Assembly (NCBI GenBank): GCA_965247225.1
Contig: CBDFGT010000038.1
Span: 1-48,556 of the forward strand
Direction of reading: 5' to 3'
DNA: 48,556 bases
Source: CBDFGT01 sp965247225
GTDB taxonomy: Bacteria > Pseudomonadota > Alphaproteobacteria > Rhizobiales > Rhizobiaceae
Part shown: in pieces, positions 23,167 to 31,751 of the stretch
Layout: every line of letters starts with the position of its first letter
Numbering within the stretch: the first letter of the stretch is position 1
The notes under the pieces: model-generated
Told to the model about the DNA's origin: nothing
Database searches by the model: none
Seen by the model: the letters and a program-made list of their open reading frames with translations, nothing else
Position numbers and translations under genes: made by a program

Positions 23167-24399
23167 ATGACAGGCGTCTTGTTCGTCCACAATAATTTCC
23201 CGGGCCAGTTCGGTTTCATCGCCGAAGCCTTGCAGCGGTCCGGCGAAAAAGTGGCCGCCATTGCCAAGGCGGGGGCGCAAGGGGTTGCCAATGTGCCAAT
23301 GGCCCGCTGGACACCGTCGCGCGGCTCCACGCCGGGTCTTTTCCCGCCTGCAACACGGGCCGAGGCCGATCTGCTGCGGGCAACCGAAGCCCTGAAGGCC
23401 GGGCAGGCCCTGAAGGCCGCAGGTTTTGAGCCGGATCTGGTCATCGGTCATCCCGGCTGGGGCGAAACCCTGTTTTTGAAAGAGCTCTGGCCCAATGCCC
23501 GCATGATCCTCTATGCGGAATTTTATTACCATGCCCGCGGCATGGATGTCGGCTTCGATCCGGAATTTGAAATGCCCGATACGGCGGAAGCCTGTCGCAT
23601 CCTGGCCAAGAATGCGACGCTGAACTGGGCCTACAGCGAGGCGGACCATCTGGTCTCCCCCACACGGTTTCAGGGGTCCACCCTGCCGAAAAGCCATCAC
23701 GGGCATCTGTCCGTCATTCATGAGGGTGTTGATCTGCAGCGCATCCGTCCGCAGCCGGATGCGCAGGTGGATCTGGGCGAGGGGCGGGTGTTTGACCGCT
23801 CAAGGCCGGTGATCACCTTCGTCAACCGGATCATGGAGCCCTTGCGCGGCTGTCACATTTTTTTCCGGGCCTTGCCCGCCCTGCTGAAAGCGGTTCCCGA
23901 CGTGCAGGTGGTGATTGCCGGTTCTGCCGAGGGGCGCGGTTACGGCGCCGCGCCATCGGCGGGCGGAACCTGGAAAGAGCATTTCTGGAAAGAGGTGGAA
24001 GGCGATGTCGATGCCGCCCGCGTGCATTTTGTCGGACGGGTGCCAAATGATGTTCTCAACCGGTTGATGTCCATTGCCGCAGCGCATGTCTACTGGACCT
24101 ATCCCTTTGCGCTGTCCTGGTCTTTGATGGAGGCCATGGCCTGCGAGGCGCTGGTGATCGGCTCGGATACATTGCCGGTGCGCGATGCGATCCGGCACGG
24201 CGAGAATGGTATCCTGGTGGATTTTTTCCGGCCTGACCTCTTGTCGGAGGCGCTGATTGATGCGGTGAAAAACCCGCACACCTATGCCGATATGCGCAAG
24301 GCCGCCCGCAAAACCGTCATGGAACAGTTTGATCGCAATTCCGTGTGCCTGCCTGCCTGGATGGATTTGATCCGGAACGTCAGAACGGAGAGGATGTAA
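23167..24399 (+). CDS. GT4-type glycosyltransferase
   Basis: A 410-residue GT-B fold glycosyltransferase that moves a sugar from a nucleotide-sugar to an unknown acceptor, probably in surface polysaccharide synthesis. N-terminal domain: VLFVHNNFPGQFGFIAEAL (nucleotide-free Rossmann opening) and VIGHPGWGETLFLKELWP. C-terminal domain: ITFVNRIMEPLRGCHIFFRA, VVIAGSAEGRGYG, and the donor-site E-x7-E region SWSLMEAMACEALVIGSD followed by GENGILVDFF. No membrane segment. It is a lone gene with repeats upstream, and converges on prs with a 22-base gap. No other polysaccharide gene is nearby to indicate the product. Confidence 0.88.
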   Translation: MTGVLFVHNNFPGQFGFIAEALQRSGEKVAAIAKAGAQGVANVPMARWTPSRGSTPGLFPPATRAEADLLRATEALKAGQALKAAGFEPDLVIGHPGWGETLFLKELWPNARMILYAEFYYHARGMDVGFDPEFEMPDTAEACRILAKNATLNWAYSEADHLVSPTRFQGSTLPKSHHGHLSVIHEGVDLQRIRPQPDAQVDLGEGRVFDRSRPVITFVNRIMEPLRGCHIFFRALPALLKAVPDVQVVIAGSAEGRGYGAAPSAGGTWKEHFWKEVEGDVDAARVHFVGRVPNDVLNRLMSIAAAHVYWTYPFALSWSLMEAMACEALVIGSDTLPVRDAIRHGENGILVDFFRPDLLSEALIDAVKNPHTYADMRKAARKTVMEQFDRNSVCLPAWMDLIRNVRTERM

Positions 24400-24421
24400 G
24401 CTCGGCCGCACAGGCGGACAT

Positions 24422-25354
24422 TCAATCCAGCAGGCTGGAAACCGAGGATTCTGTGGCCGTGCGGCTGATGGCTTCGCCCAGGAAATTGCCGATGGAAACA
24501 ACCCTGATATTGTGGGCGGACAGGACAGCCGTTGTCGGCTGGATGGAATCGGTGATCACCAGTTCTTTCAGGCTGGAGGATGTGACACGCGCAACCGCCC
24601 CGCCGGAGAGAACACCATGGGTGATATAGGCGGTCACGCTGGCGGCACCGTTCTTCAACAGCGCCTCTGCCGCATTGCACAGGGTTCCGCCGGAATCGAC
24701 AATGTCGTCGATCAGCAGGCAGTCCTTGCCGGTCACATCGCCGATAATGTTCATGACTTCGGATTCACCGGGCCTGTCGCGGCGCTTGTCAACAATGGCC
24801 AGAAGACAGTCCAGCCGCTTGGCCAGCGCACGGGCGCGCACCACACCGCCAACATCGGGCGAAACAACCATCACATTTTCCAGTGCATAATGCGCCTTCA
24901 CGTCCCGCGCCAGAATCGGTATGGCCAGAAGATTGTCGGTTGGAATATCAAAGAAGCCCTGGATCTGGCCTGCATGCAGGTCAAGGGTCATGACGCGGTC
25001 AGCACCGGCCTCGGTGATCAGGTTGGCCACCAGCTTGGCCGAAATCGGCGTGCGCGATGCCGACTTGCGGTCCTGCCTTGCATAGCCGAAATAGGGAACA
25101 ACGGCTGTGATGCGTCGTGCGGAGGACCGGCGGAATGCATCGATCATGATCAGCAATTCCATGAGGTGGTCATTGGTCGGGAAAGAGGTGCTCTGGACAA
25201 CGAATATGTCTTCGCCGCGCACATTTTCCTGAATTTCAACAAAAATCTCCTGGTCAGCGAACCGTCTTACGACCGCCTTGCCAAGGGGAAGATTGAGATA
25301 GTTGCAGATCGCTTCGGCAAGCTGCCGGTTCGAATTGCCTGCGAAAACCTTCAT
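24422..25354 (-). CDS. prs: ribose-phosphate pyrophosphokinase
   Basis: Makes PRPP from ribose-5-phosphate and ATP, the precursor of purines, pyrimidines, His and Trp. The 310-residue length is normal for class I. Seen: the N-terminal KVFAGNSNRQLAEAICNYL, the flexible-loop YARQDRKSASRTPI (ATP-binding), DLHAGQIQGFFDIPTDNL (active-site His), and the PRPP-binding loop CLLIDDIVDSGGTLCNAA. It is downstream of the leftward lipoprotein gene but separated from it by a terminator, so it likely has its own promoter in 25355-25445. The product feeds apt at 15599 and the purine enzyme pgeF nearby. Confidence 0.97.
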   Translation of the reverse strand: MKVFAGNSNRQLAEAICNYLNLPLGKAVVRRFADQEIFVEIQENVRGEDIFVVQSTSFPTNDHLMELLIMIDAFRRSSARRITAVVPYFGYARQDRKSASRTPISAKLVANLITEAGADRVMTLDLHAGQIQGFFDIPTDNLLAIPILARDVKAHYALENVMVVSPDVGGVVRARALAKRLDCLLAIVDKRRDRPGESEVMNIIGDVTGKDCLLIDDIVDSGGTLCNAAEALLKNGAASVTAYITHGVLSGGAVARVTSSSLKELVITDSIQPTTAVLSAHNIRVVSIGNFLGEAISRTATESSVSSLLD

Positions 25355-25445
25355 GTTGCCCGCCTGTTGTCCTGCTGGATGGGCGGGTTTTAGCGTTCTT
25401 CACCCCGAATGCAAGGGGCTTGTCCCGATTGCGGGATTTTTCCTT

Positions 25446-25475
25446 AAAAAAGTTGATACAAGCCCTGTTATCAAC
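25446..25475 (-). terminator. terminator of the lgt-to-lipoprotein operon
   Basis: On the minus strand GTTGATA (25469-25475) pairs with TATCAAC (25452-25458), followed by six T's. The stop codon of the lipoprotein gene lies inside the left arm. It ends the leftward operon before prs. Confidence 0.75.
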
Positions 25476-26238
25476 CTGGATTTGCCTGTCGCCAGCGCTG
25501 GTATTCCTCCATGGTTCTGGTGGCAATCTGGATCATCATGGTGGCAGGCACCACTTTCCAGGGATCGGTGCCTGCCACAGGGATCGTGCCCTGGCCCTGA
25601 ATGCGGTGCAGCCGTGCCCCTCTTGCATCCAGTACATCCCAGACATAGATGACCGTGGTGCTTTTGGCGTCGCTGAAGGCCGAGAAATAGCCTTTCAGTA
25701 TGTGGCTTGCGTTCTCGTCTGCAGCACTCCTGATGGTGATGCCACGGGCGCGGGCTTCTATGCCGAGCTGTCTGGACAAGGGGGTTACCGCCTCAACCGG
25801 TGCGCCGATGATGGGCAAGAAACGGATTGTCACGCCTGTCTGCGCCATTTGCGCAGTTTGCGGGGCAACGGGAGGAGACAGTGTTTCTGCCTGCTGTTGC
25901 GGCTGGGCAGGCACGGCACCGGATTGCTGAAGCCGTTGCGCCTGTGCTTCCAGTGTTGTGGGCGGTGCTCCGGGGCCGGGCCTGGCTGCGGAGGATGGAG
26001 GAGGTTGCAAGGTATTGCCGTAAACCGGCTGGTCTGCCTGCAGCGCTGCGCCCACCATCGGCTGCGGCGTGCTTGCCATCCTGTTGAGATCTTCCTGCGT
26101 TACCGGACTGGAGACGGCCGGTCCTGCGTCCGGAATGTCCACCTGCGGGGTCAGCGCATCTGTCGTGTTGCAGGAAGACAGGCCCGGGACAAGCAGCAGG
26201 AGGGCGGCAAGGACGATCCATGCGTTCGTTTTGGCCAT
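25471..26238 (-). CDS. putative outer- or inner-membrane lipoprotein
   Basis: A 255-residue secreted lipoprotein of unknown function. The N-terminal signal (AWIVLAALLLLVPG) ends with the lipobox LSSC, Cys at residue 23. Residues 35-135 are a low-complexity, Pro/Gln/Ala-rich linker. The C-terminal 120 residues form a folded domain (VTIRFLPIIGAPVEAV, ASHILKGYFSAF, TTVIYVWDVLDA, GTDPWKVVPATMM), which resembles small periplasmic lipoproteins of this order. It is the last gene of the operon with lgt, the enzyme that would lipidate it. The frame is intact. Confidence 0.8.
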   Translation of the reverse strand: MAKTNAWIVLAALLLLVPGLSSCNTTDALTPQVDIPDAGPAVSSPVTQEDLNRMASTPQPMVGAALQADQPVYGNTLQPPPSSAARPGPGAPPTTLEAQAQRLQQSGAVPAQPQQQAETLSPPVAPQTAQMAQTGVTIRFLPIIGAPVEAVTPLSRQLGIEARARGITIRSAADENASHILKGYFSAFSDAKSTTVIYVWDVLDARGARLHRIQGQGTIPVAGTDPWKVVPATMMIQIATRTMEEYQRWRQANPG

Positions 26239-26357
26239 TCCTGTTCCCCCCGGACGACGTGCTGCGGCAGGCTGAAATATGTGTCCCTAAACGGGACGAT
26301 GTCAACCGCCGGGTATTCGGGATGGAAACCCGCCAGGGAAGGCCCGTCGAACAGGGA

Positions 26358-27509
26358 TCATGCCGTCAGCATATCCAGCGAATGGCGGGAAAGGGCTTTT
26401 GGCGCTTCGTGGGTGGTCAGGTAGGTGTGGCCCAGGGTCATGGCGGTGCCGCTGTCGGAGTCCATGATGATCATGTGCACAAACAGGGACATGTCCGGTT
26501 CGATTGTTTGCGGGTTTCCGGCATGGAACATCTGCTGTTCCATCCAGGATGGCGAGAACCGTGCCCCGAGGGAATAGCCGCAGGCATTCAGCCTGTGCCG
26601 TGACAGGCCACGGTCATCCATGATTTTGGCGTGGATATCGAAAACGGTCCCAAATGTATTGCCCGGGCGCAGTACCTTTTCAATGGCCTCTATGGTTTCA
26701 CGGCACGCCTTGTAGAGTTCGCGGTGCCGGCTGCCCGTTTCTCCGATCACCACCGTGCGCATCATGGCGGCATGGTAATGGGCGCTGGCCCCGGCCCATT
26801 CCAGGGTCAACTGGTCATTGGTATCCAGTTTGCGGCGTCCGGCCTTGTAGCGGCACAAAAGTGCGTCCTCACCGGAACCGATGATAAATTCATTGGCAGG
26901 GTAATCGCCACCACCGGCAAAGATCGCGCCCTGCATGGCCGCCAGAATCCCGGCCTCGTCACCACCGGCCCGGATCAGCGGCAATGCCGCATCCAGCGCA
27001 TCATCGGCCAGTTCGGCGGCCCGCTTCACATGGGCAATTTCCGCCGCACTCTTGATCAGGCGCAGGCGACCGACCAGAAGCGATGCATCCACCAGTTCGG
27101 CAAAGGACAGCAACTGGTTGTCAATCAGGCGCGCGACACGGCCTGTCATGCCGTGCGTATCATATTCGATGCCGATGCGGGTGCCGAGGAGATCGAGATC
27201 GCTGAGGAGATTTTTCAGATCGACTGACGGATCGGCATTGGCACGGTCCACCCAGACATTGATGTTTTTGATATTGGAGGTGTGGCGGGCCTGCCGCAGA
27301 TCGGCAGAACGTGTCAGCAAGACCATGGTTCCGTCAGCCTTGACGACCAGGGTCTGGAAAAAACAGTAGCCGAACGTGTCGTATCCGGTGAGCCAGTACA
27401 TGCTTTCCTGCGCAAACAGCAGCATGGCATCCAGCTTTTCCGTGCGCATCTGCGCGGTGAGGCGGGCAAGGCGGGCGTCGAATTCGTCGGATGAAAAATG
27501 CAGTGCCAT
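26358..27509 (-). CDS. M24-fold (creatinase/prolidase-like) protein without the usual metal ligands
   Basis: A 383-residue two-domain protein of the pita-bread fold: an N-terminal creatinase-like domain (RLARLTAQMRTEKLDAMLLF) and a C-terminal M24 domain. In true aminopeptidases the sequence D-x10-D-x-T-R carries two metal ligands; here it reads LEWAGASAHYHAAMMRT, so the second Asp is replaced by Ala and the first by Glu. GYSLGARFSPSWMEQ matches the metal-independent ectoine-hydrolase/creatinase branch rather than Xaa-Pro peptidases. A C-N hydrolase role on a small amine or amidino substrate is therefore more likely, but unproven. It starts 3 bases after the pgeF stop, so it is in the same operon. 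Confidence 0.8.
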   Translation of the reverse strand: MALHFSSDEFDARLARLTAQMRTEKLDAMLLFAQESMYWLTGYDTFGYCFFQTLVVKADGTMVLLTRSADLRQARHTSNIKNINVWVDRANADPSVDLKNLLSDLDLLGTRIGIEYDTHGMTGRVARLIDNQLLSFAELVDASLLVGRLRLIKSAAEIAHVKRAAELADDALDAALPLIRAGGDEAGILAAMQGAIFAGGGDYPANEFIIGSGEDALLCRYKAGRRKLDTNDQLTLEWAGASAHYHAAMMRTVVIGETGSRHRELYKACRETIEAIEKVLRPGNTFGTVFDIHAKIMDDRGLSRHRLNACGYSLGARFSPSWMEQQMFHAGNPQTIEPDMSLFVHMIIMDSDSGTAMTLGHTYLTTHEAPKALSRHSLDMLTA

Positions 27510-27512
27510 GGG

Positions 27513-28307
27513 TCAATTTTCCTCAATCATGATGGCCGCAATCTGGCGACCGTAATCCGGTTCATTGCGATGTGTTGTCCGGCGGTAGGAATAAAAACGG
27601 TCCTCATCCTTGTAGGTGCAGAGATCGAGGTTTTCGGCCCGAATGCCCGCCGCCTGCAAACGGTCGCATGTGAAGGCGGGCAAATCGAACATGGCGTGTC
27701 CGGCTTTTTCCGACGGATCAAAATAGCGTGCGTAACCTGTATCGCGTGTGACAAAGCGTTCGATGAACTCCGGTCCCACTTCATAATGGTGTCGGCTGAT
27801 GGACGGCCCAAGGCATGCGACAATGCTGCCGCGATCTGCGCCAAGGCCGGTCATGGCGTTGATTGTGGCTTCCAGAACACCATCAAAGGCCCCTTTCCAG
27901 CCGGCATGGGCTGCGCCGACAATGCGGTTTTGGGGGTCGGCAAACAGCACCGGTCCGCAATCTGCCGCCAGCACGCCCAAAATCATGCCCGGGGTTTTCG
28001 TGACCATCGCATCACCGCGTTGCCGCGTGCCGTCATGGTCGGGTCCGATCATGGCCACATCGGCAGAATGGACCTGATGCATCGTGGCAAGGTTTTCCGG
28101 CGGTTTTGAAAACCAGACCGTCACACGCCTGCGGTTTTCCAGAACATGCGCACGATTGTCATCCGAACCGAGGCCGACATTGAGACCGCGATACAGGCCC
28201 TGTGAGACGCCGCCCTGCCGCGTGAAAAAGCCGTGCCGGATGGTTTTGCCGGTATGTTCCGCCAGAAGCGGGCTGATAACCGGTTGCAGTATCTCACCAT
28301 CGTTCAT
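27513..28307 (-). CDS. pgeF: YfiH/LACC1-type purine nucleoside phosphorylase
   Basis: A 264-residue multi-copper-oxidase-named but metal-dependent purine nucleoside phosphorylase; the bacterial YfiH also helps peptidoglycan fidelity. Active-site residues are present: HQVHSADV (His), AADCGPVLFAD (Cys) and AAHAGWKGAFDGVL (His), and LGPSISRHHYEVG is a second family block. Intact frame, normal length. It is followed, 3 bases on, by the M24-like gene and preceded by the NDUFAF7-like methyltransferase, so it belongs to the lgt operon. Confidence 0.93.
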   Translation of the reverse strand: MNDGEILQPVISPLLAEHTGKTIRHGFFTRQGGVSQGLYRGLNVGLGSDDNRAHVLENRRRVTVWFSKPPENLATMHQVHSADVAMIGPDHDGTRQRGDAMVTKTPGMILGVLAADCGPVLFADPQNRIVGAAHAGWKGAFDGVLEATINAMTGLGADRGSIVACLGPSISRHHYEVGPEFIERFVTRDTGYARYFDPSEKAGHAMFDLPAFTCDRLQAAGIRAENLDLCTYKDEDRFYSYRRTTHRNEPDYGRQIAAIMIEEN

Positions 28308-28438
28308 GGTTTTTCAGTCTCCGGCCAGAGCGCACAAGGCGCATTGCAAGTGATATGTGACGACATCTGATATGATGACACCTGATGTGCGCAGCAAGGG
28401 TGGCAGAGATCAAAGCGGCTTGTCAACATATGCGCGGA

Positions 28439-29539
28439 TCAGTCGATCTTGCGAAAGGGCGACAGATCGATCCTGGGCGACGAGATGGCCAGCACCTTGA
28501 ACAGTTCACCCATATTGCCTGCGCCGCTGCCTGCAAGGCGTTCGACGGCGATGCGGATGGCATCCTGTGTCAGGGCATCCTTGTCGCGGCCCAGTGCTGC
28601 GGCGCGTTCGAGAAGGCCGAGACCCACCAGAAAATCACCCTGATACATCAGGCCGTTGACATGGATACCACAATAGCGGGCGATGTTTGCCAGTTCTTCA
28701 AAATCGACATGGCTTGTCAGGTCTGCCTCGCCGGGATGGGCCAGCGGCGGATCATGGCGATGTTTGAGAACGGCCTGCAATGTATCGCCGAAACGGGTGC
28801 TCACATGGCCATAATCAATGATCAGGGCGCTGCCCTTGCCTTCAAACAGGCGGTGACCTATCAGTTCCATAACGGCAAGGCGGGCGGCTGATGTCTCAAA
28901 TATCGTGCCATCCGGCTGGCCCTGTTCCGGCATGGGCAGAAGTTTCGGGTCAATCGCCGCCGTGCCGATGGCAAAAACCAGTTCTCCGGTCTCGTTCAGG
29001 GCGACCAGCCGTTCACAGAACCCGGCAGGTGTCTTGACATACTGGCGCACCGGAATGGCATCGAACAGTTCGTTGGCCACCGACAGCATGAAACCTGCGG
29101 GGATGTCACTGAAATCGGTGTGCCAGGTGATTTTCATCTTGTGCTCGACAAGGGTCTGGCCTTGCAGGCGCTGCAGGCGCTCGCTGGTTTCCACCATGTG
29201 CACGGTTGCCGCTTCATAAAGGGCCGGTGCGAGTTTTTGAATGACACGCAACATGTCGCGCATCATCGTGCCGCGTCCGGGGCCGATTTCCGTCAGCCGC
29301 ACAGTGTCAGGTTTGCCGTGTTTTTGCCATGCCTGGACGAGGTATATCCCGATCATTTCGCCAAAAAGCTGGCTGACTTCCGGTGCGGTGACGAAATCTC
29401 CGGCAACACCAAAAGGATCGCGCGTCTGATAATAGCCGAATTCCGGGTCGGCCAGGCACAGCGCAAAATAATCCATGACAGTGATGGGGCCACTGGCACG
29501 AATCCAGGTTTTGATTTTTTCTGCCAAGGCTGTCGTCAT
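28439..29539 (-). CDS. NDUFAF7/MidA-like SAM-dependent methyltransferase
   Basis: A 366-residue class I methyltransferase of the MidA family. The eukaryotic relative NDUFAF7 dimethylates an arginine in a complex I subunit; the bacterial target is unknown but complex I is plausible. The N-terminal signature is DYFALCLADPEFGYYQTRDPFG followed by GDFVTAPEVSQLFGEMIG, and the SAM site is LTEIGPGRGTMMRDMLR. SVANELFDAIPVRQY and LIIDYGHVSTRFGDTLQA are also conserved. It starts 27 bases downstream of lgt and precedes pgeF, in the usual order of this bacterial order. Frame intact. Confidence 0.92.
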   Translation of the reverse strand: MTTALAEKIKTWIRASGPITVMDYFALCLADPEFGYYQTRDPFGVAGDFVTAPEVSQLFGEMIGIYLVQAWQKHGKPDTVRLTEIGPGRGTMMRDMLRVIQKLAPALYEAATVHMVETSERLQRLQGQTLVEHKMKITWHTDFSDIPAGFMLSVANELFDAIPVRQYVKTPAGFCERLVALNETGELVFAIGTAAIDPKLLPMPEQGQPDGTIFETSAARLAVMELIGHRLFEGKGSALIIDYGHVSTRFGDTLQAVLKHRHDPPLAHPGEADLTSHVDFEELANIARYCGIHVNGLMYQGDFLVGLGLLERAAALGRDKDALTQDAIRIAVERLAGSGAGNMGELFKVLAISSPRIDLSPFRKID

Positions 29540-29566
29540 GTGCTGTCCTGAATGTCCGAAGGACAG

Positions 29567-30419
29567 TTATTGCACCGGCCTTGCCCGAAACATGGCACCC
29601 AGCAGCACGAACAGGCCTGCTGCCAGCATGGGCAGGGAGAGAACCATGCCCATGGTCAGCCATCCGCCCCACAGATACCCCAGTTGTGCATCGGGTTCGC
29701 GGAAAAATTCCACGGCAATGCGCGACAGGGCATAGAGGCTGACAAATGCGCCGGTTGCCGTGCCGGGGCGCTGCAATGTCCTGAAGCCGTAAGCCATGAT
29801 GGCCAGAACAACCAGCAGCATGATTCCTTCCAGTCCGGCCTCATAAAGCTGGCTCGGGTGGCGGGCAAAGGGGCCGCCGGTCGGGAAGACCACGGCCCAG
29901 GGTGCGTCGGACAGGCGTCCCCACAATTCGCCGTTGATGAAATTGGCAATACGCCCGAAAAACAGGCCGAAAGGCGTTACCGTTGCGGCCAGATCGAACA
30001 GCGGCCACAGCGCAATGCCATGTCGTCTGGCATAGATCACCATGGCAAGCGTGGTGCCCAGAAATCCGCCGTGGAACGACATGCCGCCGTTCCAGATTTC
30101 AAACATGCGCACAGGATTGGCCATGACATTGGCCATGTCATAAAACAGGATATAGCCGATGCGCCCGCCCAGCACGATGCCGAGGGCTGCCCAGGTAATG
30201 AGATCGTCAAGCCGGGCGACCGTCAGCGGCGGGGTGCCGCCCTGCCACAGCGCCGGCGTGCTGATCAGCCTGCGGGCATAGAGCCAGCCCAGGAGGATGC
30301 CTGCAACATAGGCCAGTCCGTACCAAGTGGATCGAGAGCGGGCCGATGGAAAAGGCCACGGGATCAATCTGCGGAAAGGGCATGATCGCAAAAAAGGACG
30401 GGATGCTCGGCACTGTCAT
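29567..30419 (-). CDS. lgt: prolipoprotein diacylglyceryl transferase, apparent +1 frameshift near the 5' end
   Basis: Transfers diacylglycerol from phosphatidylglycerol to the lipobox Cys of pre-lipoproteins in the inner membrane; essential in most Gram-negative bacteria. The N-terminus (MTVPSIPSFFAIMPFPQI then DPVAFSIGPLSIH) and the rest (WYGLAYVAGILLGW, HGGFLG, GRIANFINGELWGR, RHPSQLYEA) lie in different frames. The junction reads CACTTGGTAC, where CACTGGTAC would give the family's IHWYGL. One extra base at 30325-30326 breaks the frame; removing it gives 283 residues, exact for Lgt. Seven membrane segments are otherwise intact. A read error is more likely than loss, unless another lgt exists. 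Confidence 0.85.
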
Positions 30420-30583
30420 ATTCCTTTGTCTGTCTGACGTATCGCGCGGCCCTGTGCGGACGGACGCCCTTGCGCTGAAATTATGCCGCAACTCCGCAGG
30501 AAACGGCACATTCTTCTTGCATGACGCCGCAACTCTTCCTACCTGATGATCATATGTTTTGCACAGCTTTCGAGGAGAGACTC

Positions 30584-30835
30584 ATGTCTACCGGTCCAAA
30601 CCGCATGTTTGACGATTTTGCCAAATTGATGACCGACGCCGCCGGTGCAGCGCAGGGCGTGCGCAAGGAAGTGGAAACCGCGTTCAGGGCGCAGGCCGAG
30701 CGCTGGCTCAATTCCATGGATCTGGTCAAGCGCGAGGAATTTGAGGCTGTGCGCGAAATGGCGGTCAGGGCGCGGGAGGAGAATGATGCGCTTCTGGCCC
30801 GTATCGCGGCGCTGGAAGCCAAAATGGCGAACTGA
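30584..30835 (+). CDS. ubiK: ubiquinone biosynthesis accessory factor UbiK (BMFP-like)
   Basis: An 83-residue coiled-coil protein of the UbiK/BMFP family (DUF526), which helps ubiquinone biosynthesis and binds membrane lipids. Seen: NRMFDDFAKLMTDAAGAAQG (amphipathic N-terminus) and the coiled-coil FEAVREMAVRAREENDALLARIAALEAK. Start choice: ATG at 30584 behind GAGGAGA, which gives the family's usual N-terminus; the frame is open 21 codons upstream. It is divergent from lgt, sharing the 164-base region 30420-30583. It fits functionally with petABC, since the product quinone is the substrate of the bc1 complex. Confidence 0.85.
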   Translation: MSTGPNRMFDDFAKLMTDAAGAAQGVRKEVETAFRAQAERWLNSMDLVKREEFEAVREMAVRAREENDALLARIAALEAKMAN

Positions 30836-31248
30836 TATGGAAAAAAAGGGCCGGAAAACCGCCGTATGTGTGCATGAATCAGCGCCACACGGCGTCAACG
30901 CCCTGTTTTTTCGTTTCAACTGTTTTATTTCACAATTTTTTGCAGCCTGTGGACATATGCAAAAAAGCGTTTTGCCAGAGTCAGTTATGACTCCGGCTTG
31001 AATCAAATTGGCAAGACCTGTCCACAAGCACGGGCACCAAATCGCCAGAACGGGGCTGGCAGGCTGAATCTCTCGTTATACACTGATTTTACAAGATGAT
31101 TCGAGGCGGGTCGCAAGGTCCGTGCAGGTTAGGATAGCTATGCTGTGTATGCTTCGAGCTTGAAATTTGGCTGCGCCGGCCCGGTTGTTCCCAGCGTTTC
31201 AGGGCAGAACGCGAAAGCAACTTGTTGTCCGGTCTTAAAGGGTGGTGC
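30836..31248. other. 413-base intergenic region between ubiK and the YbjN-like gene
   Basis: No gene seen. It holds a 6-bp inverted repeat GAGTCA-GTTA-TGACTC (30978-30993), extended by a CC/GG pair, and a distant pair TGTGGACA / TGTCCACA near 30950 and 31019. Either could be a regulator site; neither matches a motif that I can name with confidence. The downstream gene has its own ribosome site (AAAGGGTGG). Confidence 0.45.
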
Positions 31249-31749
31249 ATGAGCGTGATGGAAATGGAAACTGGACGGCAGTCAAACCCGGTCGATACGA
31301 TCGAATTTGTCGCAGCCAGTAACGAATGGTGTTTCGAGCGATCCGGCGAGGATGAAATTGCCATGACCGTGGAGGGCAAGTGGGCCGATTACCATGTGTC
31401 CTTTTCATGGATGGAGCAGTTTGAAGCGCTGCATCTGGCCTGTGCCTTCGATATCAAGATTCCGCAAAACCGTGTGGATGAGGTGATCCGCCTGCTCAGT
31501 CACGTCAACGGGCAGGTGCTGATGGGACATTTTGATCTGTGGCGGCAGGAGGATGTGGTGATTTTTCGCCAGTCCTTGTTGCTGGCCGGGGGTGCCGAGG
31601 CAACCAACCAGCAGGTGGAAGTGCTGTTTTCCTGCGCACTGGATGCCTGCGAAGCCTATTATCAGGCGTTCCAGTTCGTTGTCTGGTCGGGCATGGATGC
31701 CAAAAGTGCTGTGGAAGCCGTGATGTTTGAAACTGTCGGAGAGGCCTGA
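31249..31749 (+). CDS. YbjN/DUF1790-type protein
   Basis: A 166-residue cytoplasmic protein of the YbjN group, whose fold is that of type III secretion chaperones; function unknown. Seen: NEWCFERSGEDEIAMTVEGKW, YHVSFSWMEQFEALHLACAF, NRVDEVIRLLSHVNGQVLMG and EVLFSCALDACEAYYQAF. Start choice: ATG at 31249 behind AAAGGGTGG; an upstream start at 31222 lacks a ribosome site. It is 2 bases from proC, so the two are co-transcribed, an order also seen in relatives as I recall. Confidence 0.82.
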   Translation: MSVMEMETGRQSNPVDTIEFVAASNEWCFERSGEDEIAMTVEGKWADYHVSFSWMEQFEALHLACAFDIKIPQNRVDEVIRLLSHVNGQVLMGHFDLWRQEDVVIFRQSLLLAGGAEATNQQVEVLFSCALDACEAYYQAFQFVVWSGMDAKSAVEAVMFETVGEA

Positions 31750-31751
31750 AG

